From Sulfuricella denitrificans skB26 (lineage in GTDB: Bacteria; Pseudomonadota; Gammaproteobacteria; Burkholderiales; Sulfuricellaceae), in contig NC_022357.1 in assembly GCF_000297055.2 (NCBI RefSeq), forward strand, positions 868,001-932,000: a stretch of DNA of 64,000 nt. The letters run 5' to 3'. This document shows, in pieces, positions 8,219-18,098 of this stretch. The notes under the pieces were generated by a model. The model did no database searches. It saw only the letters and a program-made list of their open reading frames with translations, and was not told the origin of the DNA. Made by a program: the position numbers and the translations under genes. Numbering within the stretch: position 1 is the stretch's first letter; every line of letters begins with the position of its first letter.

Positions 8219-8308
8219 GGAAGCATAACAAGTCCCGTTTTCGTCTTGCAACTATCCGATTTGCCAAGAAATATGCCATAATTTCTGTTTTTCGACGTCT
8301 AGTCAGTC

Positions 8309-9715
8309 ATGAGCGCACAAACCCTTTATGATAAGTTATGGCAGTCCCATGTGGTGCACACCGAGTCGGATGGCACCACGCTGCTTTACATCGACCGCCA
8401 CCTGCTGCATGAAGTGACCAGCCCGCAGGCCTTCGAGGGCTTGCGTCTGGCCGGGCGCAAGCCGTGGCGCCTGAGCGCCAACCTGGCGGTGGCCGATCAC
8501 AATGTGCCGACTACCGGTCGTGCCCAGGGCATCGCCGACCCGATTTCGCGTCTTCAGGTGGAAACCTTGGACGACAACTGCGCCAGTTTCGGAATTACCG
8601 AATTCAAGATGGGTGATGTGCGCCAGGGCATTGTTCACGTCATTGGTCCGGAGCAAGGTGCAACCTTGCCGGGGATGACGGTGGTGTGCGGCGATTCGCA
8701 TACCAGCACGCATGGCGCATTCGGAGCCTTGGCCCATGGTATCGGCACCAGCGAAGTCGAACACGTGCTTGCTACCCAATGTTTGCTGCAGAAGAAATCC
8801 AGAACCCTGCTGGTCAGGGTGGAGGGATCTTTGGGCAAGGGAGCTACTGCCAAGGACATTGCTCTGGCGGTGATAGGCAAGATCGGAACAGCAGGCGGCA
8901 CCGGCTATGCCATCGAGTTTGGTGGCTCGGCGATCCGCGCGCTTTCCATGGAAGGACGCATGACCTTGTGTAACATGGCGATCGAGGCGGGCGCCCGTGC
9001 CGGCATGGTGGCGGTGGACGACACTACGATCAATTACATCAAGGGTCGTCCCTTTGCGCCCAAGGGCGAGTTGTGGGACAAAGCGGTGGCCAACTGGCAT
9101 ACCCTGGTGAGCGATGAAGGTGCGGATTTCGATGCGGTGGTCGAGATCGATGCTGCCGCCATCAAGCCCAGCGTAACTTGGGGTACATCGCCGGAAATGG
9201 TGGTTACGGTGGACGGCAAGGTGCCCGATCCGGCGCAGGAGTCCGATCCGGTCAAGCGTTCCGGCATGGAACGGGCGCTGGTTTACATGGGGCTGCAGGC
9301 GAATACGCCGATCACGCAGATTGCCGTGGACAAGGTGTTTATCGGTTCCTGCACCAATTCCAGGATAGAGGACTTGCGCGGTGCGGCGAAAATCGTCAAG
9401 GGCAAGCACAAGGCGGCGAATGTCATGCAGGTGCTGGTGGTGCCAGGTTCCGGGCTAGTCAAGCAGCAGGCTGAGGCAGAAGGCCTGGACAAGATTTTTA
9501 TCGAGGCGGGTTTTGAATGGCGCGATCCCGGTTGCTCGATGTGTCTGGCGATGAATGCCGACCGGCTGGAGCCGGGCGAGCGTTGCGCTTCCACCTCCAA
9601 CCGCAACTTCGAAGGGCGGCAGGGTCCGGGTGGACGAACCCATCTGGTCAGTCCGGAGATGGCTGCGGCTGCGGCAATTGCCGGGCATTTCATGGATATT
9701 CGGGATTGGTTGTAA
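8309..9715 (+). CDS. leuC: 3-isopropylmalate dehydratase large subunit
   Basis: A 468-residue aconitase-family protein. The iron-sulfur cysteines appear in [10 protein letters not shown] and in the pair [13 protein letters not shown]. Substrate-site segments [12 protein letters not shown] and [12 protein letters not shown] are intact. With LeuD it isomerises 2-isopropylmalate to 3-isopropylmalate in leucine synthesis. Full length and typical start ([16 protein letters not shown]). It opens the leuC-leuD-leuB-asd run. No strong ribosome site precedes the ATG. Confidence 0.97.
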   Translation: MSAQTLYDKLWQSHVVHTESDGTTLLYIDRHLLHEVTSPQAFEGLRLAGRKPWRLSANLAVADHNVPTTGRAQGIADPISRLQVETLDDNCASFGITEFKMGDVRQGIVHVIGPEQGATLPGMTVVCGDSHTSTHGAFGALAHGIGTSEVEHVLATQCLLQKKSRTLLVRVEGSLGKGATAKDIALAVIGKIGTAGGTGYAIEFGGSAIRALSMEGRMTLCNMAIEAGARAGMVAVDDTTINYIKGRPFAPKGELWDKAVANWHTLVSDEGADFDAVVEIDAAAIKPSVTWGTSPEMVVTVDGKVPDPAQESDPVKRSGMERALVYMGLQANTPITQIAVDKVFIGSCTNSRIEDLRGAAKIVKGKHKAANVMQVLVVPGSGLVKQQAEAEGLDKIFIEAGFEWRDPGCSMCLAMNADRLEPGERCASTSNRNFEGRQGPGGRTHLVSPEMAAAAAIAGHFMDIRDWL

Positions 9716-9737
9716 CAACACGTTTAAGGAAATTGCC

Positions 9738-9788
9738 ATGGCGAAGAAATTGATTGCATTACTGTCTATTCAGAAGGCAGTGAAGTAA
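9738..9788 (+). CDS. Tiny ORF between leuC and leuD, possible entericidin remnant
   Basis: ATG at 9738, preceded by AAGGA at a 7-base spacing, opens a 16-codon frame (MAKKLIALLSIQKAVK) ending in TAA at 9786-9788, immediately abutting the leuD ATG. In several betaproteobacteria an entericidin-type small lipoprotein gene sits at this spot, with an MKKLIALL-like signal peptide and a GKDIQKAG-like tail. This peptide looks like the two ends of such a gene joined by an internal deletion. The good ribosome site and exact abutment also allow a role in coupling translation of leuD. The remnant reading is inference from memory of neighbouring genomes. Confidence 0.35.
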   Translation: MAKKLIALLSIQKAVK

Positions 9789-10427
9789 ATGGAAAAATTT
9801 ACCCGGTTGGACGGGTTGGTGGCGCCACTGGATCGTGCCAACGTCGATACCGACGCGATCATCCCCAAGCAGTTCCTGAAGTCCATCAAGCGCAGCGGCT
9901 TCGGCCCGAACCTGTTCGACGAGTGGCGCTATCTCGACCACGGCGAACCGGGACAGGATTGCAGCAACCGTCCGCTCAACAAGGATTTCGTGCTCAATCA
10001 GCCGCGCTATCAGGGTGCGCAAATCCTGCTGGCGCGTGAGAACTTCGGTTGCGGTTCAAGTCGCGAACATGCGCCGTGGGCGCTGCTGGACTACGGTTTT
10101 CTCGCTGTCATCGCGCCCAGTTTCGCCGATATTTTCTTCAACAACTGCTTCAAAAATGGCATTCTGCCGATAGTGGTGGATGCCGAAGAAATCGACCGCC
10201 TGTTCAATGAAACAGTGGCGGCCGAAGGCTACCGCCTGGCGGTGGATCTGGAGCAGCAGTTGGTCACCACGCCGGACGGGCATGGGATCAGCTTCTCGGT
10301 AGATCCTTTCCGCAAATATTGCCTGCTTAACGGCCTGGATGATATCGGCCTGACCTTGCAGAACGCGGACAAGATCAAGGCGTATGAAGAGCGGCGTAAA
10401 GTCGAAACACCGTGGTTGTTTTCATGA
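9789..10427 (+). CDS. leuD: 3-isopropylmalate dehydratase small subunit
   Basis: A 212-residue LeuD with the usual [14 protein letters not shown] start region, [19 protein letters not shown] active-site segment and F-A-D-I-F-F-N-N-C stretch. It partners LeuC in the leucine pathway. The start codon directly follows the stop of the 16-codon ORF. Its own TGA (10425-10427) is directly followed by the left arm of an inverted heptamer array that fills the gap to leuB. Confidence 0.97.
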   Translation: MEKFTRLDGLVAPLDRANVDTDAIIPKQFLKSIKRSGFGPNLFDEWRYLDHGEPGQDCSNRPLNKDFVLNQPRYQGAQILLARENFGCGSSREHAPWALLDYGFLAVIAPSFADIFFNNCFKNGILPIVVDAEEIDRLFNETVAAEGYRLAVDLEQQLVTTPDGHGISFSVDPFRKYCLLNGLDDIGLTLQNADKIKAYEERRKVETPWLFS

Positions 10428-10500
10428 GTGAGGAGTGAGGGGTAAGGTGTTAGAAGCGGATTCCCGCTCTACTCCTCACTCCTCACTCCTTACTCCTTAC
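10428..10500 (+). repeat. Inverted heptamer array between leuD and leuB
   Basis: The left arm is four heptamers, GTGAGGA, GTGAGGG, GTAAGGT, GTTAGAA (10428-10455). The right arm is ACTCCTC twice and ACTCCTT twice plus AC (10471-10500). The arms are largely complementary and could form a stem of about 28 bp around a short loop that is itself palindromic (AGCGG...CCGCT). It begins at the leuD stop and ends 12 bases before the leuB start, so it would lie inside the operon mRNA. Confidence 0.85.
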
Positions 10501-10512
10501 AAGGATTAAGAA

Positions 10513-11577
10513 ATGAGAATCGCAGTTTTGCCGGGTGACGGCATTGGTCCGGAAATCGTCGCTCAGGCGGTCAAGGTACTGAAGGCACTGTCCAGCGATG
10601 GCGTGAAAATCGAGATGGAAGAAGCGCCGATCGGTGGGGCGGGTTATGACGCGGCGGGCGATCCGCTACCGGCGGCCACCCTCAAGCTGGCGCAGGATGC
10701 CGATGCCGTGCTGCTGGGTGCGGTTGGCGGCTGGAATTACGACACCCTGCCGCGCCCGATGCGGCCGGAGCAGGGCTTGCTGCGCATCCGCAAGGAACTC
10801 AATCTGTTTGCCAACCTGCGCCCGGCATTGCTTTACCCTGAACTGGCCGATGCTTCCAGTCTCAAGCCTGAAGTGGTGTCCGGCCTCGACATCATGATCG
10901 TGCGTGAGCTGACCGGCGATATCTACTTCGGCCAGCCGCGCGGCATCCACATCAATGCCAACGGCGAGCGCGAGGGCTTCAATACGATGCGCTACTCGGA
11001 GTCTGAAATCCGCCGCATCGGGCATGTCGCTTTCGATATCGCCAGCAAGCGCAATCGCAAGGTTTGCTCGGTGGACAAGGCCAACGTGCTGGAAACCACC
11101 GAACTGTGGCGCCAAATTATGATCGAAGTGGCAAAGGACTACCCGGATGTCGAGCTTTCCCACATGTATGTGGACAACGCGGCGATGCAATTGGTGCGTG
11201 CGCCCAAGCAGTTCGATGTGATCGTGACCGGCAACATATTTGGCGACATCCTGTCCGACGAGGCGTCGATGCTGACCGGTTCCATCGGCATGCTGCCTTC
11301 GGCTTCCCTGGACAGCAACAACAAGGGCATGTACGAGCCCAGCCACGGTTCCGCGCCGGATATCGCCGGGCAGAACATCGCCAACCCGCTCGCGACCATC
11401 CTGTCGGCGGCGATGATGATGCGCTATACCTTCAACAGTGAAGAAGTGGCGCAGCGCATTGAAAATGCGGTAAAGAAGGTGCTGGCCAATGGTTTACGCA
11501 CCTCTGACATCTGGACCGAAGGGTCGCGCAAGGCGTCGTGCAGCGAGATGGGTGATGCCGTAGTGGCAGCGCTGTAA
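10513..11577 (+). CDS. leuB: 3-isopropylmalate dehydrogenase
   Basis: A 354-residue isocitrate/isopropylmalate dehydrogenase family protein. It has the N-terminal [11 protein letters not shown], the substrate-binding [38 protein letters not shown] and the [14 protein letters not shown] nucleotide-binding region. It oxidises and decarboxylates 3-isopropylmalate with NAD+. The ATG at 10513 follows AAGGATTAAGAA. The repeat array upstream may affect its expression relative to leuCD. Confidence 0.97.
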   Translation: MRIAVLPGDGIGPEIVAQAVKVLKALSSDGVKIEMEEAPIGGAGYDAAGDPLPAATLKLAQDADAVLLGAVGGWNYDTLPRPMRPEQGLLRIRKELNLFANLRPALLYPELADASSLKPEVVSGLDIMIVRELTGDIYFGQPRGIHINANGEREGFNTMRYSESEIRRIGHVAFDIASKRNRKVCSVDKANVLETTELWRQIMIEVAKDYPDVELSHMYVDNAAMQLVRAPKQFDVIVTGNIFGDILSDEASMLTGSIGMLPSASLDSNNKGMYEPSHGSAPDIAGQNIANPLATILSAAMMMRYTFNSEEVAQRIENAVKKVLANGLRTSDIWTEGSRKASCSEMGDAVVAAL

Positions 11578-11610
11578 AGAATTTGATTATCCAAGATTGA
11601 GGAAAGAAAA

Positions 11611-12723
11611 ATGATGCGAGTAGGTTTGGTTGGCTGGCGCGGCATGGTGGGTTCGGTGCTGATGCAGCGAATGCGCGAAGAAAAAGATTTCGATCATTTC
11701 GAGCCGGTGTTCTTTACTACCTCCAACCCGGGCGGCAAGGGTCCGGATATCGGCAGGGATGTTCCGCCGCTGAAGGACGCCAGGGACATCGCCGAACTCA
11801 AGGCAATGGATGCCATTATTTCCTGCCAGGGCGGCGACTACACCAAGGAAGTGTATGGCGACCTGCGCGCTGCCGGCTGGAATGGCTACTGGATCGACGC
11901 CGCTTCCACCCTGCGCATGAAGGACGACGCTATCATCATCCTCGACCCGGTCAACAAGAACGTGATCAAGGACGGATTGACCAAGGGAGTGAAGACTTAC
12001 GTTGGCGGTAACTGCACGGTTTCGCTGATGCTGATGGCGATCGGCGGGCTGTTCGACAAGGGCCTGATCGAGTGGATCAGCCCGATGACCTACCAGGCCG
12101 CTTCAGGGGCCGGCGCACGTAACATGCGTGAGTTGATTCAGCAAATGGGTGCCATCGACAGCGAAGTGAAAGCGCTGGTAAACGACCCGGCCTCGGCGAT
12201 CCTGGAGATCGACCGGAAAGTGGCGGAGTTCATTCGCTCCGACCGCTATCCCGTGGATGCCTGGCCAGTGCCGCTGGCCGGTTCGCTGATTCCGTGGATC
12301 GACGTGGCGCTTGAGTCCGGTCAGAGCAAGGAGGAGTGGAAGGCGCAGGTCGAGTGCAACAAGATCCTTGGCCGCAGCGGCAACCAGATCCCCATCGACG
12401 GCCTGTGCGTGCGCATCGGCGCGATGCGCTGCCACAGCCAGGCGCTGACTATCAAGATGAGCAAGGATGTGCCGCTGGATGAGATTCACGCCATCATCGG
12501 CGCGCACAACGACTGGGTGAAAGTGGTACCCAACGACCGCGAAATTACCATGAAAGATCTTACTCCTGCGGCAGTGACTGGCACGTTGACCGTACCGGTT
12601 GGCCGTATGCGCAAGCTCAATATGGGTCCGCAGTACCTGTCGGCATTTACCGTCGGCGACCAGTTGCTGTGGGGTGCGGCCGAACCTTTGCGCCGCATGC
12701 TGCGAATTCTGATCGAAGAGTGA
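11611..12723 (+). CDS. asd: Aspartate-semialdehyde dehydrogenase
   Basis: A 370-residue enzyme that reduces aspartyl phosphate to the semialdehyde feeding lysine/peptidoglycan, threonine and methionine. The N-terminal [21 protein letters not shown]-binding loop, active-site Cys in [10 protein letters not shown], and catalytic His region [15 protein letters not shown] are present. This is the Gram-negative (E. coli-like) type. It lies 33 bases behind leuB and is followed by a clear intrinsic terminator, so it ends the leuCDB-asd unit. dapB, using its product, is encoded at 57439. Confidence 0.97.
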   Translation: MMRVGLVGWRGMVGSVLMQRMREEKDFDHFEPVFFTTSNPGGKGPDIGRDVPPLKDARDIAELKAMDAIISCQGGDYTKEVYGDLRAAGWNGYWIDAASTLRMKDDAIIILDPVNKNVIKDGLTKGVKTYVGGNCTVSLMLMAIGGLFDKGLIEWISPMTYQAASGAGARNMRELIQQMGAIDSEVKALVNDPASAILEIDRKVAEFIRSDRYPVDAWPVPLAGSLIPWIDVALESGQSKEEWKAQVECNKILGRSGNQIPIDGLCVRIGAMRCHSQALTIKMSKDVPLDEIHAIIGAHNDWVKVVPNDREITMKDLTPAAVTGTLTVPVGRMRKLNMGPQYLSAFTVGDQLLWGAAEPLRRMLRILIEE

Positions 12724-12735
12724 ACAGCGATTTCT

Positions 12736-12784
12736 AGCCCCAACCGGTACGATGACAGTGGTATCGATTGGGGCTTCGTTTTTT
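12736..12784 (+). terminator. Intrinsic terminator after asd
   Basis: AGCCCCAA (12736-12743) pairs with TTGGGGCT (12769-12776), and CCGGTAC/GTATCG can extend the stem. TTCG and a six-T run at 12779-12784 follow. It lies 12 bases past the asd stop. Confidence 0.8.
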
Positions 12785-12928
12785 CCGGTTGATTTGGCCA
12801 TGTTGAGGTTACAAACTTGTAATTAATCTATCTACTTACAGCCCAATGTAACATGCAGTTTTAGCTTGCATCCCTAACTTCATGATGTTAATTTAGTTAG
12901 CCTAGCCAAAAAATCTAATGAGGGTGGC

Positions 12929-15900
12929 ATGGATCGAAAATTTAAGAAAACAGCTTGGTTGACTGCCGGAGTGATGCTGGCGGCATCTCTCCCCGCCTTT
13001 GCGGCTGGGTTGGGCAAGTTGACGGTGATGTCAACCCTGGGGCAACCGTTCAGGGGGGAAATTGACCTGCTTGCGGTGGACAAGAAAGACTTCGGCTCAA
13101 TTCGTGCCCGTTTTGCCTCCTTCGAGGCTTTTAAGGAGGCGAAAATAGAGCGTGTCTCCGTACTTTCTGCCATGCGCTTCAGTGTGGAGCAGAAAAAAAA
13201 CGGCGAGCCCTATCTCAAGATTACCTCCACAAAACCTGTAGACGAACCCTTCCTGGATATGCTGATCGAGCTCGATTGGCCCGCCGGTCGTCTGGTCCGT
13301 GAATACACCATCCTGCTTGACCCTCCCGGTTACGGTGCGCAGCAGGCAGAAACTTCGCCGGTAGCCGTTCCGGTGGTCAAACCTGCTTCAGCTGCGCCTG
13401 CGCAGGCAGCGGCAGTTGCGGCTCAACCGGCTGATGCGCCGAGTGGTGCTGAAAAGCCGGAAATCAGGGCGAATATTCCCCCGGACCAGAAGCTGCGGGC
13501 AAAAGATGAAGCGAAGGCTGAAATTGCCGGAGAGGGTAAGCCTGCAAAGGAAGCCTATGGCCCAGTCAGGAAGGGCGAGAATCTATCGGGCATAGCTTCT
13601 GCTTTGAAGCCAGAGGGCGTCAGTCTGGAGCAGATGCTGGTCGCATTGTTTCAGTCTAACAAGCAGGCGTTTTCTGGCAACAACATGAACCGGTTGAAGG
13701 CAGGCCAGATTCTGCGCGTGCCTGAGGCCGGGCAAGTCGAAGAGCTGAAAGCGAACGAGGCCGCCAAGCAGGTGCGAGCGCATTCCGCCGATTGGCATGC
13801 ATACCGTCAGAAGCTGGCGGCTGCCGTCTCCGAGGCTAAGCCGGTGCAGGAAGACACGGCCAGGCAGGCAGTAAGCGGCAAGATAACCACCGCAGTGGAA
13901 GACAAGGCCACTGCAGCGAAAGAATCCGCCACGGATGTTCTCAAGCTGTCCAAGAGTGAAGGCATGGGTGGAGCAAAGCCGGGCGCGGCTGTTGGTGGCA
14001 AGGACATGCAGGCGATGAAGGGGCAGATCCAGGCCCTGCATGAAGAAGCCACGGCCAAGGAAAAGGCAATCATTGAGGCCAACCAGCGCATCTCCGACCT
14101 GGAAAAGAACATCAAGGAAATGCAGAAGTTGCTGGAGCTGAAAAATCAGAGCCTGTCGGATCTGCAGAAACAAGCTGCCGCAACCAAGGTAGCGCCGGCG
14201 GCATTGCCTGCCCCCGCGCCTGTTGTGCCAGTAGTGGCCAAGCCTGAAGAAAAGCCTGCCGCTCCCGCTACAGAGCAGCAAGTTGCGGTTGCGGTCGCAG
14301 AAAAATCCCCCCTGGCTGAAGAAAAACCCGCCGTCGAGCCGAAGAAACCCAAACCGGTCCTCGTTGAGCAGAAGAAGCCGGAAGCATCCTTCCTCGATGA
14401 AGCGATGGGAAACCCGATCTATCTGGGTGGCGGCGCAGTGGCAATATTGTTGCTAGGCCTGCTGGGTGTGAAAGCGGTTGTGGCTAGACGCAAGAAAAGC
14501 GTTGCCAGTTTCGAAGACAGCATAATGACCCATGGTGATCTCAAGGCCAACACGGTTCTGGGCGGTACCGGCGGCGGCAAGATAGACACCAGTGACACCT
14601 CGTTTTTGACAGATTTCAGCCAAGCCGGATTAGGGTCGATTGATACCAACGAAGTTGATCCCATCGCCGAGGCTGAGGTCTACATGGCCTACGGCCGTGA
14701 TGCGCAGGCGGAAGAGATCCTCAAGGAAGCGCTGCTCAAGGACCCCAATCGTCACGAAATTCGCCTCAAGCTGCTGGAGATTTATGTCGGCCGCAAAAAT
14801 CTGAATGCCTTCGAAGCCGTTGCTGGAGAAATGTATGCCGCGCTCGGCGGTCAGCCCAGCCCGGTCTGGGACAAGGCGGCCGAAATGGGCCGTACCCTGG
14901 ATCCGAAGAACCCGCTCTATGGCGAGCAATCGAAAGCAGCCGCTGCAATGAAGCCTGCCGCCTCCGGTGATGAGGCATTTGAAAAGACCATGGTTGTGGC
15001 TGGTGGCACTGCGGGTCTGGTCGCGGCGGCAGAGCATGGTGCCGCCATGGATTTGGGTGGTCCTGAGATTGTTGAGGAAGCCGTTGGGACAGACCTGGAT
15101 TTCAATCTCGACATCGCAGCGCCGGAAGCCGAAGCCATTCCTGATGTACTCCTGGAACTCCCTGAGGAGAGCCTGCCCGTTGAGGAAACAGCTACCGATC
15201 TAGGGTTCGACCTCGATCTGGATGTGCTGACTGAAGCGAGTGATCAAGATGAGCAATCTGCGGCCGCACCAGTTGTCGAGACAGAAGAGCCGGTTGCCGA
15301 CCAGGGACTGGATTTCAATCTTGATCTGGGTGTTCCAACCGTTGCCGACGTTGCACCAGAACCGGCTGCGGCAGTCATGGAGTCGGATGAGAACGTGATG
15401 GAGTTCGATCTTGGCGCGCCGACTCAGGCGGCTCCTGCCGCATCTGCCGAGGAATTGATCAGCGCCGAGAGTTGGAAAGACGAAGTGATGGGGCTCGATG
15501 TCGGTGGATTGACCACCGCCCCCGACGCTGAGGATGAGATGGCGGAAGTCGGGGACAACCTGGATATGCCCGATTTCTCCGTTGAAGAGGAAGCTGCATC
15601 TGCGGGTGAAGAGATGGAGTCCATCGAACTTGCTGCTCTTCCCGTTGAAGAGTCTCCGCTGGATTTCGATTTCAGTCTGGATCAGGAGGAAACCCGTGCA
15701 CCCGCCGAATCAAAAGGTGTGGCTGTTCCGGACCTTGACCTTTCAGGTATCAGCCTGGATATGAGCGAGCCTGGTTCGGAAAAAGTGGCGTCTATCGATT
15801 CGCCGGATGATTTCGGCGGTCAGGAAGTTTCGACCAAGCTGGATCTGGCGAGAGCCTACGTCGACATGGGCGATGTGGAAGGTGCGCGGGATATTTTGCA

Positions 15901-15970
15901 GGAAGTGCTGAAAGAAGGAGCGGCTGAGCAACAGGTAGAAGCACAGAAACTGCTCGCTGAACTGGGGTGA
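12929..15970 (+). CDS. fimV: FimV/TspA-family peptidoglycan-binding inner-membrane protein
   Basis: A 1013-residue polar-hub protein. It has a signal peptide (ending FAA-GLG), then the FimV N-terminal domain (GKLTVMSTLGQPFRGEIDL) to about residue 135. An Ala/Pro linker and a LysM-like domain around 210-270 (VRKGENLSGIA, LKAGQILRVP) come next. A coiled coil lies near 350-420 (MKGQIQALHEEATAKEKAII), one transmembrane helix near 495-515, then TPR-like repeats. A long acidic tail repeats short LDFNLD/FDLDL motifs, and the C-terminal FimV helix bundle contains LDLARAYVDMGDVEGARDIL. FimV supports type IV pilus assembly, twitching and polar c-di-GMP signalling. GAGGGTGG precedes the start. Its place between asd and truA is typical of betaproteobacteria. 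Confidence 0.93.
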   Translation: MDRKFKKTAWLTAGVMLAASLPAFAAGLGKLTVMSTLGQPFRGEIDLLAVDKKDFGSIRARFASFEAFKEAKIERVSVLSAMRFSVEQKKNGEPYLKITSTKPVDEPFLDMLIELDWPAGRLVREYTILLDPPGYGAQQAETSPVAVPVVKPASAAPAQAAAVAAQPADAPSGAEKPEIRANIPPDQKLRAKDEAKAEIAGEGKPAKEAYGPVRKGENLSGIASALKPEGVSLEQMLVALFQSNKQAFSGNNMNRLKAGQILRVPEAGQVEELKANEAAKQVRAHSADWHAYRQKLAAAVSEAKPVQEDTARQAVSGKITTAVEDKATAAKESATDVLKLSKSEGMGGAKPGAAVGGKDMQAMKGQIQALHEEATAKEKAIIEANQRISDLEKNIKEMQKLLELKNQSLSDLQKQAAATKVAPAALPAPAPVVPVVAKPEEKPAAPATEQQVAVAVAEKSPLAEEKPAVEPKKPKPVLVEQKKPEASFLDEAMGNPIYLGGGAVAILLLGLLGVKAVVARRKKSVASFEDSIMTHGDLKANTVLGGTGGGKIDTSDTSFLTDFSQAGLGSIDTNEVDPIAEAEVYMAYGRDAQAEEILKEALLKDPNRHEIRLKLLEIYVGRKNLNAFEAVAGEMYAALGGQPSPVWDKAAEMGRTLDPKNPLYGEQSKAAAAMKPAASGDEAFEKTMVVAGGTAGLVAAAEHGAAMDLGGPEIVEEAVGTDLDFNLDIAAPEAEAIPDVLLELPEESLPVEETATDLGFDLDLDVLTEASDQDEQSAAAPVVETEEPVADQGLDFNLDLGVPTVADVAPEPAAAVMESDENVMEFDLGAPTQAAPAASAEELISAESWKDEVMGLDVGGLTTAPDAEDEMAEVGDNLDMPDFSVEEEAASAGEEMESIELAALPVEESPLDFDFSLDQEETRAPAESKGVAVPDLDLSGISLDMSEPGSEKVASIDSPDDFGGQEVSTKLDLARAYVDMGDVEGARDILQEVLKEGAAEQQVEAQKLLAELG

Positions 15971-15971
15971 T

Positions 15972-16640
15972 GTGTCAGTAGAAAAATCACCGCAGGCAGG
16001 CGGTGAGTTCCTGCATCCGGCCAGCCAGATCCTGATCTGGCTGGCCTTTGCTTTTTGCGTTCCCTGGCTGCGACCGGTCGAATTGTCAGCGATCGTGCTC
16101 TTGTTTTCCCTGCCGCTGTTACTACGGCAATCCCCCCAATACCTCAAATTGTTACGTCGCAGCCGTTGGTTGCTGATTTCCCTGATTCTGGTGTACGCCT
16201 TCGTTACCCCCGGCGTGGCGGCGGTTGCTGTCCTGGGGACTTACAGCCCCAGCCAGGAAGGCTTGCTGTCGGGTGGCCTCCAGGCACTTCGCCTGCTTGC
16301 TTTGCTGGCCACGTTGGCACTATTGCTGGCGACGACTTCACGCGACCGGATATTGGCGGGCCTGTATTTTCTGCTGCGGCCTTTCGCTCTGATCGGGGTG
16401 GATATTGATCGGATTGCCTCGCGCATCTGGCTAACCCTGCATTATGCGGAAAAGGCCGAGCGGGTCGGGTCACGCCGCTCCGGCGAATGGCGCGAACGAT
16501 TGCAAACGGCACTGCATGGCTCAAGTCATGAAATGGTGAGCATTAAACTGGAAATAGGGTATTTATCCAGCCCGGATTACGCGGCATTATTGTGCTCTGT
16601 CCTGGTGTTCGGGCTGCTACTGGCGCGGGGCGTTTCATGA
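15972..16640 (+). CDS. CbiQ/EcfT-like membrane protein
   Basis: A 222-residue protein starting with GTG one base after the fimV stop. Four to five hydrophobic segments are visible ([78 protein letters not shown]) around a basic loop. The pattern, with [21 protein letters not shown], resembles the transmembrane EcfT/CbiQ component of energy-coupling-factor transporters. No ATPase or substrate-binding partner is encoded nearby, so a transport role is uncertain. The gene overlaps truA by 4 bases (ATGA), so translation is coupled through fimV to truA. Confidence 0.6.
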   Translation: MSVEKSPQAGGEFLHPASQILIWLAFAFCVPWLRPVELSAIVLLFSLPLLLRQSPQYLKLLRRSRWLLISLILVYAFVTPGVAAVAVLGTYSPSQEGLLSGGLQALRLLALLATLALLLATTSRDRILAGLYFLLRPFALIGVDIDRIASRIWLTLHYAEKAERVGSRRSGEWRERLQTALHGSSHEMVSIKLEIGYLSSPDYAALLCSVLVFGLLLARGVS

Positions 16641-17422
16641 GGATCGCGCTCGGCCTGGAATATGACGGCAGTCATTTCTGTGGCTGGCAAAGCCAGCTTT
16701 CCGGCTGTGGCGTGCAGGATATACTGGAGCGAGCACTCTCCGGCATCGCCGGTGAACCTCTTCGTGTGGTGACTGCGGGGCGAACCGATACTGGCGTGCA
16801 CGCGCTGCATCAGGTCGTCCATTTTGATACTGATGTGACAAGGCCGGACAGTGCCTGGGTACGCGGCGTTAATGCTCTGCTGCCGGACAGTGTCGGCGTA
16901 CTGTGGGCTCAGCCGGTGAGTGACGAGTTCCACGCACGTTTCAGCGCGGTATCCAGAAGCTACCGCTATTTGCTGCTCAACCACCCGGTACGTCCAGTTC
17001 TACTTTCCGGCAAGGTGGGCTGGTTTCACCAGCCGCTGGATGTTGAGGCGATGCGGCAGGGAGCCCAGTTCCTTTTGGGAGAGCATGATTTCTCCGCTTT
17101 CCGCGCCGCTGAGTGCCAAGCCAAGTCGCCGATCAAGCATTTACAAAAAATAGAGATAGCAACCAGCGGTAAGGTGATTCTGTTCGACTTCACCGCCAAT
17201 GCCTTTCTCCACCACATGGTGCGCAATCTGGTCGGCAGTCTGGTCTATGTCGGTAAAGGCAAACACTCACCCGCCTGGATGCTGGAACTATTGGAAAATC
17301 GGAACCGCATCCATTCCGCACCCACCTTCGCGCCGGATGGTTTGTATCTGGCTGGCATTGGATACGATCCGAAATGGGCTATTCCGAATCTTTCGAGGAT
17401 GCCGAATTTTGCGTTTGGCTAA
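16637..17422 (+). CDS. truA: tRNA pseudouridine(38-40) synthase
   Basis: A 261-residue TruA. The N terminus [18 protein letters not shown] and the catalytic Asp in [18 protein letters not shown] are intact, as are [14 protein letters not shown] and [11 protein letters not shown]. It converts uridines 38-40 of the tRNA anticodon arm to pseudouridine. The start at 16637 overlaps the previous stop; the upstream extension to 16592 lies within the other gene. trpF follows 39 bases later. Confidence 0.96.
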   Translation: MRIALGLEYDGSHFCGWQSQLSGCGVQDILERALSGIAGEPLRVVTAGRTDTGVHALHQVVHFDTDVTRPDSAWVRGVNALLPDSVGVLWAQPVSDEFHARFSAVSRSYRYLLLNHPVRPVLLSGKVGWFHQPLDVEAMRQGAQFLLGEHDFSAFRAAECQAKSPIKHLQKIEIATSGKVILFDFTANAFLHHMVRNLVGSLVYVGKGKHSPAWMLELLENRNRIHSAPTFAPDGLYLAGIGYDPKWAIPNLSRMPNFAFG

Positions 17423-17461
17423 GCTGAGATTAAACTTCCTCCTTTGCACTGAAATCAACGC

Positions 17462-18094
17462 ATGACCCGAATCAAAATATGCGGCATCACCCGAAGCGAG
17501 GATGCGCTTGCCTGCGCTCAGGCTGGCGCTGACGCCATAGGACTGGTGTTCTATCCGCCCAGCCCGCGCCACGTTGTAGCGGCGCAGGCAGCGGAGATTG
17601 CCCGCGCCCTGCCACCCTTCGTCACCACTGTCGGTTTGTTCGTCAACCCAGCGGCAGAGCAGGTGGAAGCGGTACTTAACAAGGTGCATCTAGATGTGCT
17701 GCAATTTCACGGTGATGAATCGCCGGAATTCTGCGCCGGCTTCGGTGTTCCTTATCTGAAGGCAATTCGCGTCAAAGCGGGGGTGGATTTGGTACAATGC
17801 GCAATTCGTTACCAGAAAGCTCAAGGCCTGCTGCTGGATGCCTATGTCGAAGGCACGCCGGGCGGTACCGGCCAGTCCTTTGACTGGGAACTGATACCGG
17901 CTGAATTGTCGCTCCCGGTGATTTTGTCCGGGGGATTGGAGCCTGCCAACGTCGTAGACGCGATTCGCCGAGTGAGGCCGTGGGCGGTGGATGTGTCGAG
18001 CGGGGTAGAGGAGTCAAAAGGAATCAAGGATGTGGCGAAGATCGCCGCGTTCATTGAAGGAGTACGTAAGGGGTGCAAACCCCAAGGAGTGTAA
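17462..18094 (+). CDS. trpF: Phosphoribosylanthranilate isomerase
   Basis: A 210-residue TIM-barrel enzyme of tryptophan synthesis that converts phosphoribosylanthranilate to the carboxyphenylamino sugar. [28 protein letters not shown] at the N terminus includes the catalytic Cys. [16 protein letters not shown] and [11 protein letters not shown] are the other conserved phosphate-binding parts. trpB starts 4 bases after the stop. Unlike enteric bacteria it is not fused to TrpC, which is normal in betaproteobacteria. Confidence 0.97.
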   Translation: MTRIKICGITRSEDALACAQAGADAIGLVFYPPSPRHVVAAQAAEIARALPPFVTTVGLFVNPAAEQVEAVLNKVHLDVLQFHGDESPEFCAGFGVPYLKAIRVKAGVDLVQCAIRYQKAQGLLLDAYVEGTPGGTGQSFDWELIPAELSLPVILSGGLEPANVVDAIRRVRPWAVDVSSGVEESKGIKDVAKIAAFIEGVRKGCKPQGV

Positions 18095-18098
18095 ATAA

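Noticed and set aside
8219-8308. A sigma-70 promoter before leuC
   Set aside because: TTGCCA and CATAAT are present but spaced only 10 bases, and other pairs are too far apart.
10428-10500. Heptamer arrays considered as small CRISPR arrays
   Set aside because: Units are seven bases with no spacers and the arms are inverted rather than direct; no cas genes are present.
12736-12784. The asd downstream hairpin as a riboswitch (lysine) rather than a terminator
   Set aside because: It lies after the stop codon, is short and ends in a T run; nothing resembles a lysine riboswitch aptamer.
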